DNA of 64,000 nucleotides, taken from positions 124,001-188,000 of the forward strand of contig NZ_CP030065.1 in assembly GCF_003990725.2 (NCBI RefSeq). Reading direction: 5' to 3'. Source of the stretch: Halorubrum sp. PV6 (GTDB lineage: Archaea > Halobacteriota > Halobacteria > Halobacteriales > Haloferacaceae). A program made the translations under genes and the position numbers. Under the pieces are notes generated by a model that made no database searches, was not told where the DNA came from, and worked only from the letters and a program-made list of their open reading frames with translations. Positions 24,250 to 33,066 of this stretch are shown here, one piece after another. The first letter of the stretch is position 1, and each line of letters opens with the position of its first letter.

Positions 24250-24519
24250 ATGACCGAACACAAACGGAAAGTCGGAGATCGGGGGCAGGTGACGATTCCG
24301 AAGGACCTTCGGGACCGTCGTGGCATCGAAGGCGGTGACGAAGTTGAATTCGTCGAAGTGAATGACGAGATCATAATTAAACCGCCGAGAGATGAGGAAC
24401 GGCTTGCTGAAGGATATCGAAAGAGAGCCGAGCGGTCTCGTGAGTTGGCTGAAGAAATGGAAGACGCATCCGCAGAAGCAACTGGGCATCTCGGTGACGC
24501 ACCCGACTGGAGCGAGTGA
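24250..24519 (+). CDS. AbrB/MazE-type antitoxin
   Basis: The 89-residue protein has the swapped-hairpin AbrB fold: KVGDRGQVTIPKDLRDRRGI followed by EGGDEVEFVEVNDEIIIKP. The C-terminal half is a charged helix likely to wrap around the toxin. It sits 15 bp upstream of a MazF-type toxin. It should bind its own promoter as a dimer. Length and motif are complete. Confidence 0.88.
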   Translation: MTEHKRKVGDRGQVTIPKDLRDRRGIEGGDEVEFVEVNDEIIIKPPRDEERLAEGYRKRAERSRELAEEMEDASAEATGHLGDAPDWSE

Positions 24520-24534
24520 ATTCTGGAGTCAACT

Positions 24535-24885
24535 GTGCAGGTACGCCGTGGCGACATTGTTATCGTTGAATTGAATCCCACGAAAGGGAGTGAGCAGCAA
24601 GGAAAGAGCCGGCCCTGTGTTGTCATCCAGAACGATGTTGGGAATCAGTACTCACCGACAACTATCATCGCTCCATTCACAACGCAGTACACATCTGGAG
24701 ACACGTACCCGTTCGAGGTGGAAGTACTGGCTTCGGATACTGCCCTCAGTCACGATTCAGTGGCAGACCTAAGTCAAATCCGGGTTATCGACATCGCCGG
24801 ACGTGTTAAGAAGAACATCGGATCCGTCCCGTCATCAGATGTGGCAAAAATCGACTCGGCAATCAAAGATAGCCTCGGCATCTGA
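24535..24885 (+). CDS. MazF-family endoribonuclease toxin
   Basis: The 116-residue protein starts at a GTG (MQVRRGDIVIVELNPTKG) and shows the complete MazF pattern: GKSRPCVVIQND in the second strand region, TTIIAPFTTQ and SVADLSQIRVIDI. MazF cuts single-stranded mRNA at short sequences and arrests translation. The antitoxin gene precedes it. No mutation of the conserved Arg or Thr-containing strands is seen, so it is probably active. Confidence 0.9.
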   Translation: MQVRRGDIVIVELNPTKGSEQQGKSRPCVVIQNDVGNQYSPTTIIAPFTTQYTSGDTYPFEVEVLASDTALSHDSVADLSQIRVIDIAGRVKKNIGSVPSSDVAKIDSAIKDSLGI

Positions 24886-24993
24886 GCGAAACGTTCCGTC
24901 AGTGTATAGTCTGCATTGACCACAAACGGGTCAGAATATATCACTTGCTAATTATTCAATAGAATCGGAGATTCATTACTAGATACTGGATTA

Positions 24994-25242
24994 CTACTGA
25001 TAGACAGTATCTCGTGTGTCGATCTCTAATACCCGCAGTTCGTCTTGTTGATCGTTCCAGTAGATAATCGCTCTACGCTTCCCAATGCGGAGAGAGTACT
25101 CATCACGGCCTTTGAGCGGTTTGAGGTGTCGGTCTGGGTTCTTTCCGGCTTCCTTGAGCTTTGAGCGGATCCGGTCCTCGATATCGTTCGGGAGATTCTC
25201 CAGTTTTTTCTCCACATCAGGATGCAACAGAACCGTCGCCAT
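24994..25242 (-). CDS. RelE/ParE-superfamily toxin
   Basis: The 82-residue protein has the RelE layout: two N-terminal helices (LHPDVEKKLENLPNDIEDRI), then KPLKGRDEYSLRIGKRRAIIYW and a final strand with LRVLEIDTRDTVY. Such toxins cut mRNA in the ribosome or inhibit gyrase. It follows the winged-helix gene at 25249 by 6 bp on the minus strand. It is full length. Confidence 0.87.
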   Translation of the reverse strand: MATVLLHPDVEKKLENLPNDIEDRIRSKLKEAGKNPDRHLKPLKGRDEYSLRIGKRRAIIYWNDQQDELRVLEIDTRDTVYQ

Positions 25243-25248
25243 GTAGAG

Positions 25249-25569
25249 TTACAGTTCCGACCAATCGTCCGATCCACGACGCGTTTCGATACACTCGGCA
25301 GTTTCGTCGGCTAGTTCGGGGGCGACCTCAGCCCACCAGCCAACTGCCCGTGCCCCGAGTTTCTTCCGACTCACGAGTCCCTTATCAGCCATCTCTTCAA
25401 GCCGATTTCTGACTCCTTCAGGTGTGATCTGCTTCCCGAACCGACGCAGGCCATCTGCAACCTCCGGAGCGGTGAGAACTGGATCGTCCTCATAGTCGAA
25501 TATCTTGAGAATATCCTGTTCAGTGACGGTTTTTTCGAACCGTCCTGCCTCGTCACGTCCTTGGCTCAT
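25249..25569 (-). CDS. winged-helix antitoxin paired with RelE
   Basis: The 106-residue product has a winged helix at residues about 20-75 (PEVADGLRRFGKQITPEGVRNRLEEM in outline) and an acidic C-terminal tail (ELADETAECIETRRGSDDW) suited to bind the toxin. It precedes RelE in the same transcript. Haloarchaea often pair RelE with such winged-helix antitoxins. The N-terminal DEAGRFEK segment is conserved in this family. Confidence 0.8.
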   Translation of the reverse strand: MSQGRDEAGRFEKTVTEQDILKIFDYEDDPVLTAPEVADGLRRFGKQITPEGVRNRLEEMADKGLVSRKKLGARAVGWWAEVAPELADETAECIETRRGSDDWSEL

Positions 25570-26013
25570 AGTTCATCATGGGATCGCGATCTACATAACC
25601 GTTTGGTACGTGCAAATCGGAATGCTGTCAGGGGATCGCTGACTCTGGCCTCTTTAGAATCCTCAGTACGTGATACGTCATGCCTCGGTTGTATTTAATA
25701 CGCCATCAGCAAAATTAAATTTGCATTCAGGACTGCTTTACCGGAGAAATGCGTAGAACTTCTTTAGGCAATGTTGACAAGTTATTCTTCTTAAACGAAC
25801 CAAGCCAGAATATATCGTCTTCTGAGGAGTTCAACAGAGCCCACTTTCTCATGATTTCAACAGAGCCGATACGGCGGCTTTGTTACGAGATATTTACACA
25901 GGTCACGGAGACCGTAGGAAGCGTTCTTAACTTGATTTGGTAAACCGGTTGAGACACCTATTTTCTCGCCGCAACGGGTTTATACGCATCCAACCGCTAG
26001 TAGAATTAGTACC
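25570..26013. other. gene-free stretch with IS5-type terminal repeats
   Basis: I see no supported gene here. GAGGAGTTCAACAGAGCC (near 25827) and CATGATTTCAACAGAGCCG (near 25851) are two close inverted copies of the IS5-type terminus GGCTCTGTTGAAATCCTCA. Part of the rest is AT-rich (25690-25730). A TATA-like site for the following kinase lies at 25978. Confidence 0.55.
25978..25985 (+). promoter_or_regulatory. TATA-like element of the LOV kinase gene
   Basis: GTTTATAC is centred about 32 bp before the GTG start at 26014, allowing a transcript with almost no leader. The TTTATA core matches the haloarchaeal consensus. No operator-like symmetry is seen. Confidence 0.45.
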
Positions 26014-27948
26014 GTGTCTCAATTTAATCCGAACCCTCACGGAGAGACGGGACTGTCGATTTCGATTGATAACGCTCCCGCCGAAAAAATTGTGAGTGAA
26101 CTCCAGATCGGCACGGATTATCTTGGGGTTTCGACTGGGTTCCTCACTCGCATTACTGACGGGACACAACGAATTGTTCAGTCAACCGGTGACCACCCGT
26201 TGCTCCAGCCGGGCGAGGAGTGTCCGCTTGAAGATGCGTACTGTCAGCGGACGGTAGAGATGGACGGAGTGTTATCCGTGCAAGACGCTGACGCCAGCGG
26301 TGAAATCGCCGACGTGGCTGTAGAGACATTCGGGTTAGAAACGTACATCGGCGCGAAGATCACCGTTGGTGGCGAGTTGTATGGAACGGTGTGTTTCGCC
26401 GATCGTGACGGGCGCACCGACCCATTCACCGAGTTAGAGGAGTTGTTCGTGGAACTGTTGGCTGAGCGTATTGGGAAGGCGTTGGAACGGGAGTCGTATG
26501 AGGTGGAGCTCGCTCAGCAGAATCGCCGGCTTGAGGCCGAAAAACAACGGTTCGAGGGGATCGCCGACGCGAGCACGGACATTATTTTTCGTATCGACTC
26601 ATCCGCAGAGTTCTCCTACGTGTCATCTGCCGTTGATCGGGTGCTCGGGTACGACCCGGCAGGGCTCGTCGGCACCTCGTTCCTGGAGGTGTTCGTGAGC
26701 ACAGACGTCGAGGAGTCACTTGAGTTGTACCAGCGCGTGCAAGGGGGTGAGGTGATCGAAGGCGTCGAACTAACACTTGAGACGGCGGGCGGAGAACCGC
26801 GTGTGTTCGAGGTCAACGCGCAGCCGTTCGACAACGGGATTGGCGGGGAAGCCGGAATCCAGGGGGTGGCGCGTGACGTGACGGAGCGGAAAGAACGTCG
26901 CCGCGAGCTTGAGGTGAAAAACCGGGCGATGGACGACGCAGAGGTTGGGATCGTGATCGCAGATGCGACACAAGACGATCTCCCGGTGACGTACGTAAAC
27001 GAGAAATTCTGTGAGTTGACCGGGTACGACCGTGAGGCGGTGATCGGGACGAACTGTCGGTTCCTCCAAGGTGCCGGGACAGACCCGGAGTCGGTCGCGG
27101 CGCTCCAAGAGGCGATCGCTGCTTCCGAGTCGGTGTCAGTTGAGATTCTGAACTATCGGGCGTCAGGTGTTGCGTTCTGGAACGAGGTGACGGTGACGCC
27201 CGTTGAGAACGCCGCTGGCGAGACAGTGCAGTTCATCGGATTTCAACAGGATATCACGGCTCGAAAGCGTCGTGAACAGCTGTTAGACGTGATGAACCGT
27301 GTACTGCGTCATAACCTTCGGAATAAAATGAACGTCGTACTCGGCGGCACGACTGGCACGACAGATGCTGAACAGGTGGTCGTGTCAGCGGCTGAGGACG
27401 TGATTTCGCTGGCAGACCGCGCACGGGAGCTCCACGCAGCTGCACAAGCGGACCGCAACCCCGAGCGGGTCGATATTGGCGACGCGTTTGATGATCTCCA
27501 ACAACAGTTCGCCGACGAGCATCCCGACGCGACTGTTGAGGGAGTTGTCGACACATCACGTGATGTGGTTGCTGGGAGTGAGGTTGCCGCGGCACTTTCA
27601 GAGGTGGTACGAAACGCGTTAGTTCATGATCCGACGGATGACACGGCAGTAACGCTCGCGGCGCATGATGATGGCGACGAAGTCACTGTGACGATCACTG
27701 ACGACGGCTCTGGGATCAATGAGATGGAGCGTGCCGTCGTTGAGTCAGGGACGGAGTCACCGCTCGAACACGGATCGGGGCTGGGGATGTGGTTCGTCAA
27801 CTGGGTCGTCACACGGTACGGTGGGGTCTTCCAGATCGCGTCTCGAGACGATGCAGACGGGACCGTCGCAACGATCCGTCTGCCGGCAGCTGGTGCTGAT
27901 GACGATGTACTGGCCGTCGCCAGACGCCCCACGACCCTCGGTTCATGA
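26014..27948 (+). CDS. GAF-PAS-LOV sensor histidine kinase
   Basis: The 644-residue soluble kinase starts at a GTG. Residues about 15-160 form a GAF domain, about 175-295 a PAS domain, and about 300-420 a second PAS of the LOV type with GTNCRFLQG. Cys348 is the photoactive flavin-binding cysteine position of blue-light LOV domains. A haloarchaeal H box (RVLRHNLRNKM, His433) follows, then the ATPase with NALVHD, DDGSGI and GSGLGMW. It should autophosphorylate in response to blue light or redox state. The partner regulator is not next to it. No membrane segments are seen. Confidence 0.88.
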   Translation: MSQFNPNPHGETGLSISIDNAPAEKIVSELQIGTDYLGVSTGFLTRITDGTQRIVQSTGDHPLLQPGEECPLEDAYCQRTVEMDGVLSVQDADASGEIADVAVETFGLETYIGAKITVGGELYGTVCFADRDGRTDPFTELEELFVELLAERIGKALERESYEVELAQQNRRLEAEKQRFEGIADASTDIIFRIDSSAEFSYVSSAVDRVLGYDPAGLVGTSFLEVFVSTDVEESLELYQRVQGGEVIEGVELTLETAGGEPRVFEVNAQPFDNGIGGEAGIQGVARDVTERKERRRELEVKNRAMDDAEVGIVIADATQDDLPVTYVNEKFCELTGYDREAVIGTNCRFLQGAGTDPESVAALQEAIAASESVSVEILNYRASGVAFWNEVTVTPVENAAGETVQFIGFQQDITARKRREQLLDVMNRVLRHNLRNKMNVVLGGTTGTTDAEQVVVSAAEDVISLADRARELHAAAQADRNPERVDIGDAFDDLQQQFADEHPDATVEGVVDTSRDVVAGSEVAAALSEVVRNALVHDPTDDTAVTLAAHDDGDEVTVTITDDGSGINEMERAVVESGTESPLEHGSGLGMWFVNWVVTRYGGVFQIASRDDADGTVATIRLPAAGADDDVLAVARRPTTLGS

Positions 27949-28021
27949 AACCTGCTGAATTGACCCAGTTGAACACGGATCTCTTCACAATATGTCCGTA
28001 ACGGCATACGAGATACAGAGT

Positions 28022-28107
28022 TTGACATCCTCCTCCGCGTGAACATAGAGGCCCTGTTGAAACCCTATTCTTCAGACATAATATCATGTGAAACAGCCGG
28101 TCGATGA
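28022..28107 (+). repeat. IS end plus 42-bp direct repeat, copy 2
   Basis: TTGACATCCTCCTCCGCG (28022-28039) is a truncated IS200/IS605-type end. It is followed by CCCTGTTGAAACC, an IS5-type terminus scrap, and then by the 42-bp repeat (28066-28107) also found at 24144-24185. The layering shows successive insertions. Confidence 0.55.
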
Positions 28108-28235
28108 AAATGTGTATTGAGTGTCGAGTATTCCACCGGATCAGAGAGGTATTTCAATAGTCGTACGGGATACACCGCGCGTCTCCGGCATGCCACTGTT
28201 GTCTCCACTACGAGTTACGACAGAGTCTTCGAAGT

Positions 28236-28376
28236 TCATTCCGACAAAGTAGCCCCTTGAAACCGTGTCTCTCGATCTATTGAGAATTTCGAGGAGTACC
28301 GAGAGACCGCCCGGCGTGCCAGATGGATCGCCTTCTTGGTAAACCGGAGAACCTGCGACTTCGGGAGTGACTTCAT
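28236..28376 (-). pseudogene. N-terminal remnant of a second IS5-type transposase
   Basis: The frame starts at the ATG at 28376 and encodes MKSLPKSQVLRFTKKAIHLA and RRAVSRYSSKFS, the usual start of a haloarchaeal IS5-type transposase. It then degenerates and stops after 46 residues. It identifies the family that owns the GGCTCTGTTGAAATCCTCA terminal repeats scattered through the window. A shorter scrap of the same start lies at 35264-35302. The rest of 27949-28433 has no gene. Confidence 0.75.
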
Positions 28377-28379
28377 CCT

Positions 28380-28460
28380 ATAGAATTACACGGCAAATAT
28401 GTAATTCTCTGAGGATTTTAACAGAGCCAAATATCAATATCTGAGGGGTTCAACAGAGCC
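28380..28460 (-). repeat. two adjacent IS5-type termini
   Basis: On the minus strand, GGCTCTGTTGAACCCCTCA (28440-28458) is followed shortly by GGCTCTGTTAAAATCCTCA (about 28404-28422) and the transposase remnant. The first terminus supplies the last codons and stop of the neighbouring kinase. Confidence 0.65.
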
Positions 28461-30113
28461 TGACGGTTCCTTCCGTGGGAGTGAGATGCTGACAACAGTC
28501 CCGGTCGCTTCCGTTTCGCTAAACTTCACACGACCGCCGAGGAGGTCGGTTCCCCATTTGATAATCCATAGTCCGAGCCCACTCCCATGGTGGAGCACAG
28601 ATTCGGTTCCTTCAGATAGTACCGATAGTTCGTGCTCGGGTATCCCCGGCCCGTTATCGCGGATTTCGATCTGTATCTGCTCGTCTACGCTGGCAACAAT
28701 CTCAACATGTGGACTGTCACTGTTGTTGTGTTCGGCAGCGTTTTCGATAGCGTTCGAAAGCACCGGACTAACGAGCACATCGACGGCTACATTCTGGTCA
28801 GGACACTGTAGCTCAAATGTAACGTCCGGAAAGCGTGATCTGACCTCCCTCAGTTGCTCCTCAAGGATTGTCTGCATCGACCTGACTTCAGGTTTTTCTC
28901 GAGCACGACTGAAAAGCTGGATCGCCTCACGACCCTTCTGTCCCAACTCATCGATTTGCAGTGCGCTTTGTTTTACCCGATCTGCTGCTTCCGTTGGTAG
29001 GCCCTCGCTGTACCCAAGTATCAGGTTTGTTTCTGTCTTGATGTTGTGACGAAGCACGCGATTGAGGACCTGCAGACGCTGTTCTTGCCGCAAGAACTCA
29101 GTCACGTCCTGTAACGTCACCATGCTCCCGGTGACTTGCCCTCCCTGTGTCGTAATCTCGACGGTTTTGATCTTGAAATTCCTCTTGCCTGACTCGGTTC
29201 GTATCGTTAGAAAGTCCTCAAACGACCCGGAATCTGGGAACGCCCCATACTTGGGGATCGCTTCGGGCGCAGACGACCCGAGCAGTTCGTCTCTTCGCAC
29301 ATTGAGCATCTCTAATGCTGGTTCGTTGACGTTAATTACGTTATCATTCAGATCAAGAACAACTATGCCCTCTTGGGCACCGTCGAATACGAGTCTCTGG
29401 GCACTATTGTTCGGTGCTGGGTTCGTTCGCAGCAAACTGTACCGTCGAATAGAGATCAAGTAGATGACGCCAGAAGCTGAAAATGCGATTGGTGTCGGAT
29501 CAATAGGGGTTTTGAGAACGCTTGTGAGGTAGCAAAAGTTTATCACCCAAGGGATAAGCAATGCTCCAATCAGTGTATATGCCTGATTCCGAAACGCAGT
29601 CATCTGGTTCAGAGCCAACCCGATCAACAGAGCGCTGCCCACGCCACCCAGTAAATACGTATAAGCGGCGACGACCCAATACCAGATGCCCCCGTTGTTG
29701 TTCTGGACGACGCTGAGATCTGGGGTTTGTACAATACTGATTTGGAGAAGATCTTGAGCCGGCCCGAGAATGGCCAAAATCACGGTCACCACCGGGACGA
29801 CTGCGAACACCGACACATATCTCCAGTTCAAAAAGCGATCGCGACCAGTGTATGATAACGCAAACAACATCCACCCGAGTGGGATTGCAACGACGCCGAT
29901 CCACATCATGTGCATCCAGAATAGCTTCGCTTCCACAGCGGGTGCTCGGAGTCGAAAGACGAGCATAAGCGACCAGAATACCTGCCCAGCAAGCAGCAGT
30001 ACGAGAGGTCTTGCCCCTGGAGTGTGTCCCTCCCTCCACGCTAAAATAGCCGAAGCTGAGCCAAGAACGACAGAGATGTGTAGCACAAACAGCAGAAAGG
30101 TAGTATTCGACAC
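28434..30113 (-). CDS. 7TM-PAS histidine kinase
   Basis: The 559-residue protein has seven N-terminal membrane helices of the HisKA_7TM type (residues about 1-225), a PAS domain (about 235-355; FDGAQEGIVVLDLNDNVINV), an H box LRHNIKTETNLILGYS, and an ATPase with NAIENAAEHN, DNGPGIP and GSGLGLWI. It is a membrane sensor that passes phosphate to an unseen regulator. The last residues, SGSVEPLRY, are encoded by an IS5-type terminal repeat, so the original C-terminus was altered by insertion. The ATPase core is complete, so activity may be preserved. Confidence 0.88.
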   Translation of the reverse strand: MSNTTFLLFVLHISVVLGSASAILAWREGHTPGARPLVLLLAGQVFWSLMLVFRLRAPAVEAKLFWMHMMWIGVVAIPLGWMLFALSYTGRDRFLNWRYVSVFAVVPVVTVILAILGPAQDLLQISIVQTPDLSVVQNNNGGIWYWVVAAYTYLLGGVGSALLIGLALNQMTAFRNQAYTLIGALLIPWVINFCYLTSVLKTPIDPTPIAFSASGVIYLISIRRYSLLRTNPAPNNSAQRLVFDGAQEGIVVLDLNDNVINVNEPALEMLNVRRDELLGSSAPEAIPKYGAFPDSGSFEDFLTIRTESGKRNFKIKTVEITTQGGQVTGSMVTLQDVTEFLRQEQRLQVLNRVLRHNIKTETNLILGYSEGLPTEAADRVKQSALQIDELGQKGREAIQLFSRAREKPEVRSMQTILEEQLREVRSRFPDVTFELQCPDQNVAVDVLVSPVLSNAIENAAEHNNSDSPHVEIVASVDEQIQIEIRDNGPGIPEHELSVLSEGTESVLHHGSGLGLWIIKWGTDLLGGRVKFSETEATGTVVSISLPRKEPSGSVEPLRY

Positions 30114-30179
30114 AATCTTACAAGGACATCTATGTATACGAACTTTATGTCTGAGAAATTTAATTTTCTGCGAGTGAAC

Positions 30180-30235
30180 TACCCCGACCTACTCACTCGC
30201 CGCTGGCGCGGCTCGTTCCTTGAGGTCGGGGCTTC
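30180..30235 (-). repeat. right end of the second TnpB element
   Basis: CCCCGACCT (30182) pairs with AGGTCGGGG (about 30222) over an internal GC-rich stem, overlapping the last codons and stop of tnpB. It is the probable omega RNA scaffold. A near copy lies at 22410-22475 without tnpB and a diverged one at 63487-63545. Confidence 0.62.
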
Positions 30236-31418
30236 CTGTTTCCACGACGCGCTTTGCAGGGACCGAATCGGTCCCCGTAGGGAGCGCAGTCTCCGCAGGC
30301 GTTGTTTCGGAGCGTCCCTCTCCTAACTGCTTGATTCCGCGAGAAAGAATATTCCATGCCGCGTTCCAGTCCCTATCGGCGGTGAAGCCACACGAGGGAC
30401 AGGAGTGTTCCCGGACCCACAACGGCTTGTCCGTCTTGACACCGCAGGCAGCGCATTCTTTGGTTGTCCCTGCTGGTTCTACCGATACGAAGAACGTGCC
30501 TTCACGTTCACACTTGTACTCCAGCATTCGCAGGAACGTACCCCACGCCGCCCCCGCACGGTTGCGTGAGTTACCCGGGAGTTCGACTAACCCTTTCGTG
30601 TTGAGGTCTTCCACAGCCACGAGGTCGTACTCACTCGCGTAGTAGTTCGACAGCTTGTGGAGAAAATCGCGACGTTTCCGTTTCAGATCGGCATGACGCC
30701 GAGCGACAGTCTTTCGCTGTTCTTCCCAGTTGTTTGACCCGTGGTCCTTCCGCGAGAGATCACGCTGGGCGCGTTCCAACCGTTTGCGATCGTCTGAAAC
30801 GTTGAGCGACCCGACAGCCGTGCCGTCGGTGTCGCTTGCGTAGTTGAGTATGCCTACGTCGATTCCGACTGTCTTTGTCAACTCGTCGGGTTTCTCAGGT
30901 GGATTGTCGGGTGTTTCCAGCTGGAGCGAGGCGTACCAGTTGCTGGTCGGCTCACGTTTGACGACGACACCTTTCACCTCGGCGTCGGTTGGAAGATCGC
31001 GATGGGCAACAATGGGCACGTCGCCGATCTTGTTGAGGTACAACCGATCTTGACCACTCGTTTTCTTGAGTTCGAAGCCAGATTGGTTATACTCGAAAGA
31101 GTGGTAGTACCCTTTGCCCTTCCATTTTAGTTGCCCGACCGTGTGCCCCTTCTCTTTCTTTTTCCTGAGATTAGAGCGGTCGGTGTAGAGCCGTCGGACG
31201 ACCATCTGAAGGACTTTCGAGTTGACATCCTGAAGCTCGGTCCACCATTCTTTGAGGTCGGGGAGACGGTTCTGTTCAGGGGTGTACGTCGGGTTCTCCA
31301 CACGGTTCATGCGGTGGAGAAAGTGATTACGGACTTGCCGACAGATATCCAACGTCCACGCTAGCCGCTCCTGCTGGCTGGGTGTGGGGTTGAGTCGGAA
31401 CCTGTAGGCGAAGTCCAT
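30189..31418 (-). CDS. tnpB: TnpB RNA-guided nuclease (IS1341-type element)
   Basis: The 409-residue protein begins FAYRFRLNPTPSQQERLAWT, the usual TnpB helix-turn-helix start. RuvC residues are Asp in VGIDVGILNYA, Glu in VAVEDLNTKG and Asp in TADRDWNAAWNI, with a zinc ribbon CAAC and CPSC between the last two. All are intact, so it is probably an active omega-RNA-guided nuclease. No tnpA is near. A DUF2080 gene precedes it by 6 bp. The C-terminus overlaps the element's terminal hairpin. Confidence 0.93.
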   Translation of the reverse strand: MDFAYRFRLNPTPSQQERLAWTLDICRQVRNHFLHRMNRVENPTYTPEQNRLPDLKEWWTELQDVNSKVLQMVVRRLYTDRSNLRKKKEKGHTVGQLKWKGKGYYHSFEYNQSGFELKKTSGQDRLYLNKIGDVPIVAHRDLPTDAEVKGVVVKREPTSNWYASLQLETPDNPPEKPDELTKTVGIDVGILNYASDTDGTAVGSLNVSDDRKRLERAQRDLSRKDHGSNNWEEQRKTVARRHADLKRKRRDFLHKLSNYYASEYDLVAVEDLNTKGLVELPGNSRNRAGAAWGTFLRMLEYKCEREGTFFVSVEPAGTTKECAACGVKTDKPLWVREHSCPSCGFTADRDWNAAWNILSRGIKQLGEGRSETTPAETALPTGTDSVPAKRVVETGSPDLKERAAPAASE

Positions 31419-31424
31419 GTTGCG

Positions 31425-31577
31425 TTACTCCTCTGGTTCGGCAGGCTCAGAGGTGCGGACTACTTTCACGTCTGCCCCGAGCCACCGCTTCGGGATGGTA
31501 ATATGAGCACCACCGCTTCCGAAGGGCTTCACCTCCCGGTCGAGAGCTTCTTGACCCTCAACTGTGAATGATGCCAT
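31425..31577 (-). CDS. DUF2080 family transposon-associated protein
   Basis: Translation from the ATG at 31577 gives 50 residues: a start like MASFTVEGQEALDREVKPFG and the core GSGGAHITIPKRWLGADVKV. This is the DUF2080 pattern, a small AbrB-like protein found beside archaeal TnpB genes. It probably binds DNA and controls the element. The stop lies 6 bp before the tnpB start. It is too short for most gene callers. Confidence 0.8.
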   Translation of the reverse strand: MASFTVEGQEALDREVKPFGSGGAHITIPKRWLGADVKVVRTSEPAEPEE

Positions 31578-31599
31578 GCTAATTTATATGCGAGACATA

Positions 31600-31740
31600 T
31601 AGGTAAATGCTTCGGCGCGTTGGCCTGCGGGCCGTCTGTATCGGAGGAATGAACAGGTGATGACGGCGCTGTATCCCCTCCCTACTCGCTCCCTTTGGTC
31701 GCTCCTTGAGGAAGGGGACTTAGCGCCTACAAACTGTTAA
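31600..31740 (+). repeat. IS200/IS605-type end fragment
   Basis: GACGGCGCTGTATCCCCTCC to CTTGAGGAAGGGG forms an end hairpin and is followed by CTTAGCGCCTAC. The same unit occurs at about 54745-54825. It is oriented opposite to the tnpB next to it, so it is an older, separate insertion. Confidence 0.55.
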
Positions 31741-31762
31741 TAAAAAAAGAGAGCGCCGTGGG

Positions 31763-32698
31763 TTACCCGAAGATAGCGATGAACAGTCCGCACGCCACGA
31801 ACACGTAGTTCATCTCACCGAGCAACTCTAGGCGACGGTAGTCATCACTACGCCCAATTCGACTATTAAGGAAAACCGCCAGCACTCGTCCAGCAAGAAG
31901 GACTAACGCAAAAAGTGCTGGGAGGAATCCGCTAAGAAACGCTCCAACGACGACGAGAATTGAGAGCATGTTGATGACATACAATAGATGCCGCGTCCGT
32001 TTGACGCCGACGACAGTCGGAAATGTTGAGACATTATTTTGCGCGTCATCTTCGATGTCGCGGACGTTCGGAATTTCAGTGTTGACAAAAATGTCGGCGA
32101 AGAAGTAAATCGCCAACACAATCGCAAGTGGCGTGATCGCGGCGTCAGCAAACACAATTGGCAGGAGTACCATTGCCGTCGCCCACGCTAGTGCCACAAG
32201 CGTAGAATTAAGCACAAAGATAGTCTTCAGGCGCTTGAGCGGCACAAGCGATCGTTCAGACAGATCCGCTACATACAAGATCCACGTTACGCCTGGCACG
32301 AGGGTGACCGCAAGCGCGAGTGGGCCACCAAGCGCCGAGAGAGTAATTGCAAGTCCGTATGCTCCAGCAGACGTGATCGAAAGCAGACGCCTGTGTCGCC
32401 CGATAAACGCACTTCGCTCGGACGTCGCTTGTGGGTCGTATCGCACATCGCTAATTCTGTCACCGACGTAGACACCGTAAGCGACCAATCCAACGACGAC
32501 GGGTGCTAAGGATGGCTCGAGTGACAGGATCACCATCGTGACAAGTGTTCCCGCGATTCCCATGCCCACAATATCGAGCTGGAGAAAAATACAGGCCTTT
32601 CGTATGCGATGCCACAGTTTGACTGATGGACGAAAACTGCTACCGGTTCCGGTAGATTGTCTACCGGAACTCGTCCGTTCTGGTTTTTTCTTTGACAT
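31763..32698 (-). CDS. UbiA-family prenyltransferase
   Basis: I chose the ATG at 32698 (MSKKKPERTSSGRQ); the upstream extension to 32764 is unlike coding sequence. The roughly 311-residue protein has about eight membrane helices and the two aspartate-rich motifs of UbiA enzymes: GDRISDVRYD and NVRDIEDDAQN. These bind the Mg-diphosphate of a prenyl donor. Family members transfer prenyl chains to quinone, heme or glycerol-phosphate acceptors, in archaea also in lipid and carotenoid (LyeJ-like) pathways. The acceptor here is not clear from context. Confidence 0.85.
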   Translation of the reverse strand: MSKKKPERTSSGRQSTGTGSSFRPSVKLWHRIRKACIFLQLDIVGMGIAGTLVTMVILSLEPSLAPVVVGLVAYGVYVGDRISDVRYDPQATSERSAFIGRHRRLLSITSAGAYGLAITLSALGGPLALAVTLVPGVTWILYVADLSERSLVPLKRLKTIFVLNSTLVALAWATAMVLLPIVFADAAITPLAIVLAIYFFADIFVNTEIPNVRDIEDDAQNNVSTFPTVVGVKRTRHLLYVINMLSILVVVGAFLSGFLPALFALVLLAGRVLAVFLNSRIGRSDDYRRLELLGEMNYVFVACGLFIAIFG

Positions 32699-33066
32699 TC
32701 TGTTGGGGACACCACAAGAAAACACGCTGTTGCTTCCTGGGTGCCAACTATAAATTACTTCCAACTGACAATAAAGATAGATAGAGACTTTTCAGCAGAT
32801 TAACAGGCTGTTTGCGGGTTTCTCAAATATTTGTTTTGCTGACATACTGCATGTGCTGTTCGTACCTCTCAGCGGTAGTTGATGAACACCCCAAACCAGC
32901 GGTGCGGGGCCGTAGGAATCTTCGCCCTTCAGGGCGGAGAGGATGTCACCAATTAGTGCTGAAGCGGAGAGAATACCTACGGCAGGCTTTGTTGAAATCC
33001 TCAGCGGTTGATAGTTTCACACCCCCAATTGCCCAGTACAGGTGACTCAGAAACCTATATCGGTCG
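32699..33066 (+). other. gene-free stretch with IS200/IS605 and IS5-type ends
   Basis: CGCCCTTCAGGGCG (32923-32936) followed by GAGGATGTCACC is an IS200/IS605-type end. GGCTTTGTTGAAATCCTCA (about 32984-33002) is an IS5-type terminus. An open frame across both (32812-33045) is composite and not a gene. The first 100 bp contain only the upstream region of the UbiA gene. Confidence 0.55.

Noticed and set aside
32812-33045. Hypothetical protein of 77 residues
   Set aside because: The frame runs through an IS200/IS605-type end and an IS5-type terminus, so it is composite.
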